Below, one piece after another: positions 1 through 11,649 of a DNA stretch of 64,000 bases. The first letter of the stretch is position 1; every line of letters begins with the position of its first letter. A program made the translations under genes and the position numbers. Source of the DNA: Halichondria panicea (Eukaryota; Porifera; Demospongiae; Suberitida; Halichondriidae); assembly GCF_963675165.1 (NCBI RefSeq), contig NC_087392.1:4113442-4177441 (forward strand), read 5' to 3'. The notes under the pieces were generated by a model. That model had not been told where the DNA came from. It made no database searches and saw nothing but the letters and a program-made list of their open reading frames with translations.

Positions 1-507
1 GGCAGCTTTCGGTGTTAAAGCTTCGTTGTCTAATAAAAGCGAGCAAAATGTAGCTTGAACAGAACTTGCACATGCGTTACTTATAACTGAAGTGATCCTG
101 TACCAGGTCCAGAAACAATGGAACAGGGTCACTAAAGTAGAAAGCTGTATATACCAGGAACAATATTGGAACAGGGTCACTAAAGCAGAAAGCTTGCTTT
201 AGCTGACTGGGATCCATGCAGGACCTGGAGCCATACTTCTCTGAGACTCCATGCTTCTTTGCTGTGATCCTAATCCACAGTGCATATATTTATAGTACTA
301 CTACCTGTTCTCAAATGTTTCAGCATGCCTCCAGTCTGGTTTAGTTTTATTGCTCCTGAGTTGCTGTGCAAGTCATGCATGATGATGATAACAACATCAC
401 TATATGCACTGCATTATATCAGTCTTCTGGTTTCTTTATAATCATGTCACCAGCCGAGGGTTTGCACTTTAGTGCTCTAGTTCATCCAGTTATTGTTTGA
501 TTTTCAG
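1..507. other. MSH2 intron sequence with repeat fragments
   Basis: No coding exon is recognisable. Positions 11-75 match the repeat family seen in full at 12905-13245 (GTTAAAGCTTCGTTGTC, then AAAAGCGAGCAAAA). Positions 455-481 carry that family's terminal motif ending in GTGCTCTAGTT. Confidence 0.6.
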
Positions 508-3500
508 GTGGATAAGTGTCTCAGGGGACAATCAAAGTTCATCACTTTGGAGACGAGGAACGATGGTACAAAGTTCACGACCTCATCGCTACGTAGCCTG
601 GGTGAAGACTATCGTGCCCTCAAGAACCAGTACCAATCCTTGCAAGCCTCCCTCGCTAGTGAAGTGGCTCAGATAGCAGCTGGCTACGCTGAGCCTCTCC
701 TCGAGTTGAACCTGATCCTGTCACGTCTTGATGTGATTGTGAGCTTTGCTTGTGTGTCCGCCACTGCTCCCACATCTTATGTGCGACCTACCATCACCAA
801 CAGAGGTGAGGTGCTAATATGTAGTGTCTGCTGTAACAAACTGTTTAATTGCATGTGTGTGTACGTGTGTGTAATTAAGCTTATATGCACAGTTCCCTCC
901 CCTCCCCATTAATCTTATTGTTTTAAATACGTAAGTGTCTCTCTTTTATGCCTGTTTTCTCGAGGAAAGGTGTGAATTTAAATCTTTAGTACAGTTGAGC
1001 CTCGATTATCCGAAAACCTGGTGTCCCCACCTCATCCGGATAGCTGAAATATTCGGATACCAGGAATGACTCTCAATGAGCCACGTCCATCAATAATTCG
1101 AGTAGCCTTAGGCCCTCTGCATGCAAAATCAGCGAACAATGTTCAGATCTAGAGCTCTTACAAATGTACTAGTCTCGACATAATGCACCAGTGGACAGAA
1201 CAAGGTACATGTAGCCAAATATACTGTTAAGGCTAAGCTTCTGCTAATTCAGCAACTTTCAATCATGTGGACACTTAATCAAGTTAATGCGCATGCGCGA
1301 GTAGGTGTTTGCTATGAATTTTTCATCTGGATAATCGAGAATTTAGGTGATCGGGGTTCGGATAATCGAGGCTCAACTGTATATGACTTGTACAGACATT
1401 ACTTAGTTTGATCTCTCATTACCTGTGCTGCACTAGGGGAAGGTGACATAGTTTTGAAGGGAGCCCGACACCCTCTGGTAGAGATGCAAGATGAGATGGC
1501 ATTCATTCCTAATGACATCACCCTGCTCAGAGACAAAGACTCCTTCCAGATCATCACTGGCCCCAACATGGGCGGCAAGTCCACCTACATCAAACAGGTG
1601 AGATTCCAAATTATTAATGACAGTTTTATCGTCATTCTTAATTACCACCCTCCCCTCTAAATTATGAACCACCTGTAAATTAAAAATTAAAGCTTAAACT
1701 TGTTTCTAGGCTCATTACAGACTGTAATGCGAACAGAGCGCCAAGTTACATGTAGGTACTCAAAGATATAGAGGCTGGGAGGAAATTTTAAATGTATGCG
1801 TGCTGGCTTGTTTGGTACCAACATTATAATTATAATTATGAAGTGATAATTCTCTGATGGACATGCTCTATAATACACTGCCAGTTACATAGGACACTTG
1901 TACACGTACATGCTTGCTTGTATGTATACATACAGGCTGGTGTGATTGTGCTGATGGCCCAGATAGGCTGCTTTGTGCCGTGTGAAAGTGCCAGCCTCCC
2001 TGTAATGGATGCTATCCTAGCGAGGGTGGGGGCAAGTGACAGTCAGATGAAGGGCGTGTCCACCTTCATGGCCGAGATGTTGGAGTCAGCTATCATTCTA
2101 AGGGTGAGTTATAGCTAGTATGAGAGTTACTGAGAGCATTTCCTTGTGAAGTTTTTTTGATCGCTAATCGAACAATCGGAATGGCCACAGTTTTTTTATG
2201 TAACTATGTGCACATGCATTCTATAACAATCATAATTATGCCTCGAGGCGTAGCCGCACGAGGGATACGGTAAAGTTGACTGTGTGTGTGTGTGTGTCTG
2301 TTCCAGCTGTAACTGCTCAACGGTTGCAATGCGCCGAAAGCTAACAGCTTCTATAGGCTTCTAGCCACGTTCTCTTGGATTTTGATTCGTGGATTAGCAA
2401 ACGAAAGCTTCTTTCTCGAGTTATGGCTAGTTTGACTCACATTGAAGGCTGTTGCAGTCTCTTCAGAAATCTTTCATAGCGTCATCTGTCCGCACAAACT
2501 TTCTATTCAACATATGAGTTAGCCTTGCACTAAAGCACTAGCTTTTTGTTAGCTACAAGACTCAGAAAATATAATTATGTTAAAACAGCTAGCTAGCAGT
2601 AGCCATTTGTGAAATTGATCTCTTTGGACACACCCTTTAATTATTCCTGTGGATGTAATGCGCATGCACGCTCATTCCCCATGTGTGATATCCAAGATCC
2701 AGATCTAGATCCTCCTGGCAGAATCATCTTTTTCTTGAGGGCCTGGTAAGCCACAAAACACTACCATAATTATAACAATATAGATAACAATAATTATGCA
2801 TGTACACAAGTCTCGATCTTCTTCTTAGATATTATAAATTATACACTGAACTACAGATCCTGGAAGAATCAATTTTCTTCTTTCTTGAGGTCCTGGTAAG
2901 CCACATATAAATACAACAATAGATGCATGTAAATAAGTCTTTTCTTCTCAGTGACTTTATATAGATAAGCTAACTTTAATATTATAGAAACTACTATAAC
3001 ACTAATACTTTTTGAGCGAAAGCATAACATGGCGAGAGAGGCATTAGCAAGCGCACGCTTGCAACACTCGTTATGCTATAGCGTGAGTATACACTTTTTT
3101 TGATATTGGATCAACGGTAAAATTATGTCTTCAGTTGCCATGACGTGAATTTTGTGGATCCAATTTCAACGATTTCTGTTATCAAAGTTTATGAGCAATA
3201 AAATTTACCAATATCGTACTGGTCCATATTTGGAAGGTTCCATATTCTAAGGTTTCGTAGAAATTAATGTTGGACATTGGATCAACAGTAATACAGTTAT
3301 GTCTGTTGAAAGATGTTCATCTGTATACAGACGGCAACCAAGGACTCCCTGGTGATCATCGATGAGTTGGGGCGAGGCACCTCCACATACGATGGGTTCG
3401 GGTTAGCCTGGGCCATCTCTCAGTGAGTCACACGTACTGGTTACATTCTGCATGCTGTTGCTCAAACTCGGTGTATTAAATAATCGTGATTATTTTCCTC

Positions 3501-6500
3501 AGCTATATTGCCACTAAAATCAAATCGTTTTGCTTATTTGCTACCCATTTCCACGAGCTGACAGCACTAGCCGACGAGGTCACCACGGTAACCAATCGTC
3601 ATGTGACGGCCATCACAGCAGAAGATACTCTCACGCTGCTTTATAGAGTTAAGAGTGGTGTGTGTGATCGAAGTTTTGGTATCCATGTGGCAGAGATGGT
3701 GCAGTTCCCTCAAGGCATTATCGACGCGGCACGAAAAAAAGCAGATGAGCTGGAGTTAGCCATGAACATAGGAACAGATGGTGAGTGGACTGCATCGCGA
3801 TATAGATATGCTGTGTTTGTGCTAGATATTAGGTACCCCCTTTAGCAGCTTTGGTGAAGGCCGCAATAATTGGACTTAATTTGGTACCATGTATCATGTA
3901 AATGTACTACAATGTATTTACCTGAGGCGCGTGAGCGGCCACAGGTATACATGTAGTAGTCCGCTGGTTTGTCATCTGGGCCTGCTCACCTGGCTGCCAA
4001 AGCACTGCGTTTACTGCATGGATAGCCTCTACACAACAAGTTATTAGTTTTAATAGATGTTAAAGCTTTGTTGTTGTTTAAAAGCGAGCAAAAGCTAAGA
4101 AGCTAAGAAGCTTGAACTTGCACGTTGGCTAGCTCATAGATAGAAGAGGAAGAGGGATTGGTAGCGGAAGCAGTGGACGTGATACATTTTACATTGAATC
4201 TGCAGTAAAACCTCGAAAACTATCCGCACTACGCCCTATATGCGAGGCTATTTTGCCGGGTAACTCGCTCAAAATTAGAAGTTGTGTTTCTTCAAGACAT
4301 AATCTCTTTCAGCAATTTATAATGTATATCATGCCCAGTCTGTGAGCCACGTGTAGTACTTGCTAATGAATGACCACACCCAGTAAAATTATATAGCTAA
4401 AACGTGCAAGCGTGCTGGTTATAACAATAGGTATAGACCTTTAAATATAAGTGAGTTGCATGGACTGAGCTTATTTGTTTGTGGTTTATTTATGCACTGT
4501 GTGTAGAAATACGCTATCAGCTTGGCTAGCCGGACCACGCCCATCTACAGCTTTGGCTTGTTGACACAGCCTTGATTAAACCGCGGGTAAAGCGGATGTT
4601 ACTCGAGGGTACTTCCGTTACCAATCCCTTTTCCGGCTAGCTCTACACGCGACCTTTATTCAAGGTAGATCTACATATTTGCAGCTGAAGTGATCCTTTA
4701 CCGGTCTCTATTTTATAACTGAACACTCCTCTGGTTTTTATAGATCTATTATTCATGTCAACAGCCGAGGAAAGCACTTCTCAGTGCTCTAGTTCTTATT
4801 AGTTGAGTGATGTGATGCGTACGTGTAACTTCTGAAATTGATTCTTGGTGTGATGAGTGCATGATGACAAAATTGATTGCCGATTGCTCAATACCACAAT
4901 TGGTTGGTTAATTATTATTGTTCCTAAATTCTATACCATACATACGTATATATGGCCTTGTTGCTACAAACTGTATCTTTGTATCACGCCACCTTACCCT
5001 TGTATAATTATGTATTTTTTGTACGATATTGATGAGCTAGGAGAGTTTGTGCATGTATGCATGTATTCAACGTGCATTTAATTATGCTAGGCTCTTCTTT
5101 TTGAGTGACAAAAACTGCATGTATCTACAAAAATTCTACAAAAATTTTACAGCTGCTATATAGTTGATTAGAAGAACACTTGCAGTTTGCGGACACATCT
5201 GGTTATCTATAGTCAGTTTAATTAATGCTTGCTGTGCTGGATGAATGACTGTGTACTGATGTATGTGATGGCTGGAGTATTTTTAACTCGATGAGCGGAG
5301 CTTGTCTATATAATCACGTTCTGTAATAGGAGCCAGGTCATCAATGTATGATAGCCTCAGCTGGTCGGGCCTCAAGCTACTACGGTCAGCTACCTCTCTG
5401 GCTCCATCTGCGTAAGTAGTTAGATCAACGTTATCTCTTTGCTGGACGTAATCGGCTACTTCAAATTGTTCTTCGTTATTGTCATTTGTTATGTGGTACC
5501 TTGCTTGCTGGTTGTTAGCTTGCCATTTTCTCAATGCATAGTTTTTCAAATCAGTAAATTTTGAGCTCTTTAGTATGTAAATATGATAGCCAACCATTAC
5601 AACAAACGAAGTTAAAGCTACAGCCATTGAAATGTTTGCCAGAATCATTTGCTTTCCATTAGTACCACTCACGTAGGATGTCCCACTTGCTAAAAAAGCC
5701 ACATTTAAGAGGAAGAGTGTTTCAAGTGAATTTGTAAACCAGGTTTGGTAAATGGGATTGTTTAATAGTTTAAGACCAAGTAGTCCAAGAGCAAAACTTT
5801 CTGCTGATAGTACAGGGAGAAAAGTGTCTCTAGCGATAGCAGTTATTAGATTTTGACCAATCAGAGTAAAGAGGAGTAGTCCCACCCAGTAGCGATGTTT
5901 TGGAGTGAATGGAGCATGGTATGCGTCCATGAAGCCAGTGTACTTTGTGTTCTTGGTCCATTTCATAAGCTTCCAATTTGAACACCGAGGTAACCATTGT
6001 CCAAAAAAGAGCAGTACAGTGAACAATCCACTTAGAATTAGGATTATGGCAGCAGCGACAAACTGAGGGATGTGACGAGGAGTGAAATATTGAATGTTGG
6101 CATTGTACAGCCAAACGGTTTGATGTAAACCTTCGGGATAGAGCAAGCTGACCGACTGTAATGCAGCTATGATGAATCGTATGAGTTTGGAATAAGAGAG
6201 TAGAATAAGCGTGCCTAAAGCAGCAACTGGGTTTCTGTTGGAGAGAAGCTTTGAGAATGAGTCTGAGTACTTACTTATAGTAATGATGAGAAACATCAGA
6301 AGAAACAAATAAGCTGGAAAGACAAGTTGAAGTAGCACCTTTGCTGTAGAGTCCATTCCATCGTAAAAACAAGTTTCTATTCCAAAATCAAGATTCACCC
6401 ATGATATGAATATTGTTAGAAAATTGTTTTGTGATAAAAATGTTGCTTTATTTGCTGCTAATATGTTAGCGTAGAAGATTAATCCATAAATATTTCCAGT

Positions 6501-9500
6501 TGCTATGGTGACATTTAGCAAAAGAATAAAAGCAACAAGCGCTAGGCCTGCTAAAACAAACGGAATTATTAGGAAAAGGAAAACATTTGAGCATTCCATA
6601 CATTTTGAAGTAGCCAACACAAGACTCAATCCTCGTTCACATTCTCCACACAAGACACCACTTCGATTGTAGGCACACTGTCTGTCTATCTGCTGTGGGC
6701 TGCTGAGGCTAATGTTAAGTGGTTTCTCTACGCAGTAATCGAATGGACAGTCACTAATAACAAATCCTCTATCATTGGTACTATTGGTCGTTCCAATCCA
6801 AATGTTGCTTTCTAATTGAATAGTTTTATCTTCAGGGTAGCAGTGAATTATCTGATGGGACTCTAACTTTTTGTCGCACTCACATAAGCAGTCTATTTCT
6901 GATCGATGTGGTTGAAATCCAATGGGACATATGCAGGGAAGAAAGGTCACGGAAAATGTTTGCTTTGAAATTCCCAAATTGAGGCATGGACCATCAGCAT
7001 AGATTTCCACTTGAGCAGAGCTGTCTTGTGAAAATACATTGTATTTCAATTCTGTGCACTCATTGCTAACTATCCTCTTTGTCTGCCCTTCCTTTAAGCG
7101 ACCAACTCCACTCGCCGTGATGACTGTACTGTAAACCGTTGCATTCACTGGGTTCCCGACTTGGTCAACTGCAGAAAGATGTACTGAAAATTCTTCTCCT
7201 TTCCTTTTATAAATCGTTGAAGATACATTGTAGTTGTCACAGAATACCACTCTAACTGGTTCTGAAGACATTGATAAGTACCCTGGAAACATGACTGTCT
7301 CTTGGATGTACTGTTGTAGTCTATTGATAACACCGTTTATTTCAGCAAGTGCATCTGTTCTGCATCTATCAAGCAAGCCTCCATAGATTGCCGACCCAGA
7401 TACAGCTGAGTTATTAGTAATGAAAATATTTACTTTGTTAACTTTTTTTGAGAATATGTCATAGAGTGCGATTGTTTGTATAAAGCAATATGGGATGACA
7501 GACTCTTTATCTGGAGCTGCGTAATCTGTTCCTTGGCATTGATAGCCTCCTGTTGAATTATCAGCAATATAGATACCACCTCCTTGTAGAGCTGTGTTGC
7601 TAGTCACCTCTAAGTTGACGTTTAGCTCGTATTTGTCCTTGAGTAGATATATTTTGGTGTTTCCTCCTAAGTATAGTCCACCACCTTTAAATCTGGCAAT
7701 GTTTGAGCCAATGCTGACGATTGATTTTGAAATTTTCACTAGTGAAGATATTGCGTATATGCCGCCCCCATTCTGACCGGCAAAGTTATTTGTAATCAAA
7801 CTCGAACTTGTCTCCGATTTAAATACAATTGTACTCAAGTATGAATATATAGCACCACCGAATGCTTCCACTGTATTTTCAGATATTTTAATTGGGGATA
7901 ATATGGACACTGTGCTCTCCCTCACATATAACCCTCCTCCAATATTACCTGTGTTATTGGTGATTGCTATTTCCTCTGTGCTATTGAAATATATGTCACA
8001 TAGAACACCTCCAATTGCCCCAGGTTTGTTGTTTGTGAATGCTACTGATCCAGTAAAGTACATTTCACTGCTGGAACAGTGAAGGTAGCCAATATTGTTC
8101 GTGAAATTAATATTGTTCATCGTCAAATCTGAATGTGCTACATATATTCCCAAACCACTCATGTCAGCATGATTATCTATGAAATTAGTGTTTTCGATAT
8201 GGGACTTGCTGCTGTATCTTATGAAAACTATACCACCGTAATTTCTTCGGAAGTCATTGTTTTTGATATGTATCGTGTTTGGCTGGATAATGGATTCAAT
8301 GTGAACTGTCGATCCAATTATAAACATGTCATCTTTGAAAGCTTTGTTCTCAGAAAATGTGCAATTGAAAACCGATAAATATTTGTTGTTCCATATTTCT
8401 ATAGCTGACCCTTCACGAGCAGTGTTATCAGTGAAAGTGCTGTCAATAACAGTAACGTTGCTTCCATTCTGAATAGCGTCAATGAAAATGGCTCCACCCA
8501 CATTTTTAGCGTGATTGTGTCTGAACTCACAGCCATTGATGTGTAACAACACTGCAATATTTGCACTCACTTCAATGGCACCACCACTTACACTGTTATT
8601 GTTGCATGCAAATGTGCAGTTGTTAATGTGCATATGGCATATGTCTGTATTGATTTCGATTGCACCATAATCATCGATACTCATTAAAAACTTACTGTTG
8701 TTGATGGTTATTGCTACTTTGTGTTCATTGATACCAGAAAACTTTTCGAAAATTTCTGTGCTCTGAAATAGAGAACTTTTGTAAAATGTGCTTCCCGTGA
8801 TGAACATATAGCGGACATATCCAATATGTAGATACGCATTATGGAATGTTACGCTATCTACTGAAAATTCGTCCACAAGAATGATGATATTGTTTCCGTG
8901 GAGATTAATCACAGTGTCGGTGTTGCAGTTATTGGTGCAGTATCTGATTGCTCTTACAATTTTAAAGGAACTGAGTATAAGATCTTGGTTGTCAGAGAGG
9001 TTGTGCAATCCGGGAAGAAAGTACAGAGAAACATTACTCACATTACTCAGAATATCCCCTGTCTTATTGCTAAATTGTTTAAGAGTGCTACATGGCTGTA
9101 CCTTGTACTGGTGAAGGCACTGCTCAGGATCGATATCGAAATGCTGTGGCACAATGTAAACATCAGTTGTATTGCCGATGGCCAACAATGTTGACAGGAT
9201 GAGCCCAAGAGAAATAATCCTGTCCATAGTTTGCCTGCTTGTGACACATTTATAAAGTTGACGTTGATAGTTAAATTTACTTCCCACACTTCGACGCTGA
9301 CTCTTTCAGTGTTTCAGCTACAAACTTAGAATCTAGCAGTTTTACTTATTCTCTGAATATACAATCACTGTTATTTGTTTGTAGTTTCAGTGTTGTGAAA
9401 AGAGATGTACATCAATTAACATTAGGCAGCTGTATAGTAGTGACAATGTCATCATACATCACTGATGCCCAACCTTCTCCATAATGATTTATGTATACAT

Positions 9501-10827
9501 CCCGCTATAGTATTGTAGTTGTATACGTTGTCAAGGTTACAAATGTGTAAAGTCATACAGTCCCCTCGATCCGTGTTATATTATTCTTATTACTCTGTCG
9601 CGTAGCCTCGAGGCATGATTTGATAAGGGGACGTTGTGATATTATATATATATATAGCATGAGAATCCTCATGTTTTATTTTCAGACAACTCGCCCTCCT
9701 GCTTGTGTGCCTATATATTACACTCAGTCTCATGCTGTATCTAATTTAGATTATGGGCATAATTTAAGTGGGATCTAATTAAGCATGATTCTAACCACTT
9801 ATATGGTAGGAACGTCCTTGCTCTCTAAATGTTGAGATTAGTGGCACAGAATAGTTTAGCCTCGTTCAGAGGTTCTTACATTGAATAGGCAATCAATTGG
9901 AATGGTTTCATTTAATGACCTAGCTTATACTATTGTCTCTATGTAATGGTTAGATAATGGGCATGAGGTATCTATGCATGTGTTATAGTGTCCCAAAACT
10001 CGAGGGATGAGGGACACTATAACCATAGATACCGGCTCCTACTACTCTCAAATGAAGAAACTCAAGCTAGAATTTGCAGCAAACGAGCGGCTCCTATATT
10101 ACTCTCGAACAAAACGAAAGAAAAAAGCCAAAGCTATATAGAATCCCAGCACTTCCCTACATCCAGCTCCTCCCCCATGCAGCCTTGCAGTAAACAAGCA
10201 CAGCACACTGCTCAAGAAACAAGCGGCTCCTACTATATTCTCGAACAAAGCCAAAAGAAACCACTATAGAGCTTCCCTCTTCCGTTCTACAAACTGTGCT
10301 TATGTTATTGTGCTACTAGACTAAGCATCTAGCTACAATCATGTTATTACATGTGCATCTCCTTATGTGAAAATTTGGGACTTCATGAATGCATAGGTTT
10401 TCATTGATGCATTGTACTGTTTATCAACAATTCATTAATATATCGGTACATAACTTTCAGTATTAAATCATTAATGCATTATTATACTCATGCAGTGACA
10501 CACATTACGTCCCTATAAATAACTTTACATGATTACCAGGTCTTAAAAGGTGTTTTGGATTATTAATTGACGGATATTTACTTGATGACTTCATAAGTTG
10601 CTGTTACCATGCATGCAGGCGGTGATGAGGAACCAGCTGCCAAGCGTAGTCGCTCGGAGAGGGTAGAGGGAGAGAGACTAATACGTCAGTTTGTACTGAA
10701 AGCCAAGGAGCTTGTGGAGGGCTCTCTGCCTGAAGCCGAAGTGAAGGCGACAATGGACGACATGAAGCGGGAGATTAGTACCAGCGACAATGCTTATGTT
10801 AAGGCAGTTATTCAATCCTGTGTTTAG
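508..10827 (+). CDS. MSH2: MSH2, DNA mismatch repair ATPase (3' part; gene starts left of the window)
   Basis: Six exons with matching splice phases: 508-805, 1437-1597, 1936-2103, 3331-3422, 3503-3780 and 10619-10827 (stop TAG). They encode the lever/clamp end, then the ABC-type ATPase: Walker A ([14 protein letters not shown], 1557-1597), the conserved block [12 protein letters not shown], signature region [11 protein letters not shown], Walker B with [14 protein letters not shown] (from about 3361), then [15 protein letters not shown]. These match the MutS homologue MSH2, which pairs with MSH6 or MSH3 in the nucleus to recognise mismatches. The last exon begins [19 protein letters not shown] and aligns with the helical C-terminus of MSH2. 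The final intron is 6.8 kb and contains a complete gene on the opposite strand. The 5' exons are not in the window. MSH2 identity is secure; the choice of 10619 as last exon rests on it being the nearest intact copy, since a second intact copy exists at 26129. Confidence 0.95.
992..1379. mobile_element. Tc1/mariner- or pogo-like MITE in MSH2 intron
   Basis: The ends are inverted repeats: CAGTTGAGCCTCGATTATCC on the left and its complement ending GCTCAACTG on the right. The insertion is flanked by TA on both sides (990-991 and 1380-1381), the target-site duplication of the Tc1/mariner superfamily. No transposase reading frame is seen. A solo right-end fragment occurs near 40952-40972. Confidence 0.8.
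2238..3072 (+). repeat. Dispersed repeat, copy 1 (short form)
   Basis: Begins with CCTCGAGGCGTAGCCGCACG, passes a GT-rich stretch and ends near GGCATTAGCAAGCGCACGCTT. The same element occurs at 16915-18662 (with about 900 extra bases encoding reverse transcriptase) and inverted at 26410-27783. This copy lacks the reverse-transcriptase part, with the junction at about 2612. It lies in the MSH2 intron between exons 2103 and 3331. Confidence 0.75.
3781..5282. other. First part of the last MSH2 intron, before the nested gene
   Basis: No plus-strand exon is seen. Positions 3925-4150 are a decayed copy of the repeat best preserved at 12905-13245. Positions 4750-5280 resemble the sequences beyond the 3' ends of the other nested-gene copies (16500-16690 with 18660-18900, 28870-28980 with 29885-30020, 32130-32480), so they belong to the duplicated unit. 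Confidence 0.6.
5283..9227 (-). CDS. Beta-helix-repeat, seven-helix membrane protein, copy 1 (nested in MSH2 intron)
   Basis: A single uninterrupted exon of about 1314 aa. I place the start at 9227 ([10 protein letters not shown]) because the paralogues start there; an upstream in-frame ATG at 9287 would add 20 residues without a counterpart. Residues 1-18 form a signal peptide. Residues of about 100-650 are a right-handed beta-helix of repeats such as [13 protein letters not shown] and GGGIYAISS with many N-glycosylation sites, resembling polymorphic-membrane-protein repeats. A Cys-rich segment (CGECERGL, then CMECSN) precedes about seven hydrophobic helices (about residues 880-1220), with conserved [24 protein letters not shown] and [16 protein letters not shown] cytoplasmic tail of about 90 aa ends the protein. 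I recognise the architecture as an uncharacterised family in sponges and some protists; a surface receptor or adhesion role is inference. Confidence 0.85.
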   Translation of the reverse strand: MDRIISLGLILSTLLAIGNTTDVYIVPQHFDIDPEQCLHQYKVQPCSTLKQFSNKTGDILSNVSNVSLYFLPGLHNLSDNQDLILSSFKIVRAIRYCTNNCNTDTVINLHGNNIIILVDEFSVDSVTFHNAYLHIGYVRYMFITGSTFYKSSLFQSTEIFEKFSGINEHKVAITINNSKFLMSIDDYGAIEINTDICHMHINNCTFACNNNSVSGGAIEVSANIAVLLHINGCEFRHNHAKNVGGAIFIDAIQNGSNVTVIDSTFTDNTAREGSAIEIWNNKYLSVFNCTFSENKAFKDDMFIIGSTVHIESIIQPNTIHIKNNDFRRNYGGIVFIRYSSKSHIENTNFIDNHADMSGLGIYVAHSDLTMNNINFTNNIGYLHCSSSEMYFTGSVAFTNNKPGAIGGVLCDIYFNSTEEIAITNNTGNIGGGLYVRESTVSILSPIKISENTVEAFGGAIYSYLSTIVFKSETSSSLITNNFAGQNGGGIYAISSLVKISKSIVSIGSNIARFKGGGLYLGGNTKIYLLKDKYELNVNLEVTSNTALQGGGIYIADNSTGGYQCQGTDYAAPDKESVIPYCFIQTIALYDIFSKKVNKVNIFITNNSAVSGSAIYGGLLDRCRTDALAEINGVINRLQQYIQETVMFPGYLSMSSEPVRVVFCDNYNVSSTIYKRKGEEFSVHLSAVDQVGNPVNATVYSTVITASGVGRLKEGQTKRIVSNECTELKYNVFSQDSSAQVEIYADGPCLNLGISKQTFSVTFLPCICPIGFQPHRSEIDCLCECDKKLESHQIIHCYPEDKTIQLESNIWIGTTNSTNDRGFVISDCPFDYCVEKPLNISLSSPQQIDRQCAYNRSGVLCGECERGLSLVLATSKCMECSNVFLFLIIPFVLAGLALVAFILLLNVTIATGNIYGLIFYANILAANKATFLSQNNFLTIFISWVNLDFGIETCFYDGMDSTAKVLLQLVFPAYLFLLMFLIITISKYSDSFSKLLSNRNPVAALGTLILLSYSKLIRFIIAALQSVSLLYPEGLHQTVWLYNANIQYFTPRHIPQFVAAAIILILSGLFTVLLFFGQWLPRCSNWKLMKWTKNTKYTGFMDAYHAPFTPKHRYWVGLLLFTLIGQNLITAIARDTFLPVLSAESFALGLLGLKLLNNPIYQTWFTNSLETLFLLNVAFLASGTSYVSGTNGKQMILANISMAVALTSFVVMVGYHIYILKSSKFTDLKNYALRKWQANNQQARYHITNDNNEEQFEVADYVQQRDNVDLTTYADGAREVADRSSLRPDQLRLSYIDDLAPITERDYIDKLRSSS
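9228..10618. other. Upstream region of nested gene 1 and rest of MSH2 intron
   Basis: No exon is seen. Positions 9228-9400 resemble the upstream regions of the other two gene copies (22831-22990 and 36473-36660) and probably hold the promoter. An AT dinucleotide run lies at about 9642-9656. Positions 10020-10260 resemble repeat material at 15960-16100 in opposite orientation. Positions 10370-10618 resemble the segments before the other last-exon copies. Confidence 0.55.
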
Positions 10828-11194
10828 TATAATTATTATCCAACACTCACATCTGTCATTCGTTATTATCCCTGTAATGCCCTAAAGTAATTTTCTTGAG
10901 TCACTATGCTTGAGTCAACACAAGTATAACTCTTTCAATCATTTATCAACCATGCATATGAATCACCACCCGTAATATGCACAATATAATAATATTATTG
11001 ATTTGCCATTCATTGTTACCCCTTATATTATAATTTATGATGTATGCTCACTAATAGTCATTTACTTACAATTATTGGTTGGTATAGAGTGTATACAAGT
11101 ACCCTGGATTTAGCTTCAACATTTTATGAAAACTTAGAACGAGACCTTTCAATTTGTGTCAGTGTGAAAGTGTTTGCCAATTTTGCCATACTCT

Positions 11195-11264
11195 ATGGAT
11201 GTGGAGTTCCTCTTCCATTGATGATCACCATGCATGTAGGGATTCCTTGGTTACCGTCCGTATA
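11195..11264 (-). pseudogene. Inverted fragment of the MSH2 Walker-B exon
   Basis: Read on the minus strand it gives ACGGTAACCAAGGAATCCCT, then GGTGATCATCAATGG and GAACTCCACAT. This follows the start of the MSH2 exon at 3331 with substitutions and a small insertion. The orientation is opposite to the neighbouring penultimate-exon copy. No open frame is kept. Confidence 0.7.
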
Positions 11265-11649
11265 ATCTCTCAAACAATGATGATCTTTGATAACACCAAG
11301 TTTAATACGGCAGCTGAAAGAGTCCCCGAACCACTGATTACAAGGGGATTATAGTTTAACATCTTTCCACAGCTAGTCCTTGACTTTTTATTTTGCCCGT
11401 CATTCTTTTTGACTATTCTCAAAAAGTCAGCCTATTATTCCAGTTTGGTGTACCCATTATTCCAGTTTAAAGAAAAGACAATTTATGTAGCATGAATTAA
11501 TCTCTAGTGCTGAGTTTTGCAAAAGTGAAAATACTCCTCCATGCCTGCCTACATTAGTGGCTAGTGCTTACTGTACATAACTAGATGCTAGCCACATTAT
11601 AAGATGTTAAATTTATGTCTACTAGACTTAAATTATCTACCCCATGGCT

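Noticed and set aside
5283..9287. Bacterial contamination, given chlamydial Pmp-like beta-helix repeats
   Set aside because: The gene lies within an MSH2 intron, shares base composition with its surroundings, has a eukaryotic seven-helix C-terminus and is duplicated together with MSH2 exons.
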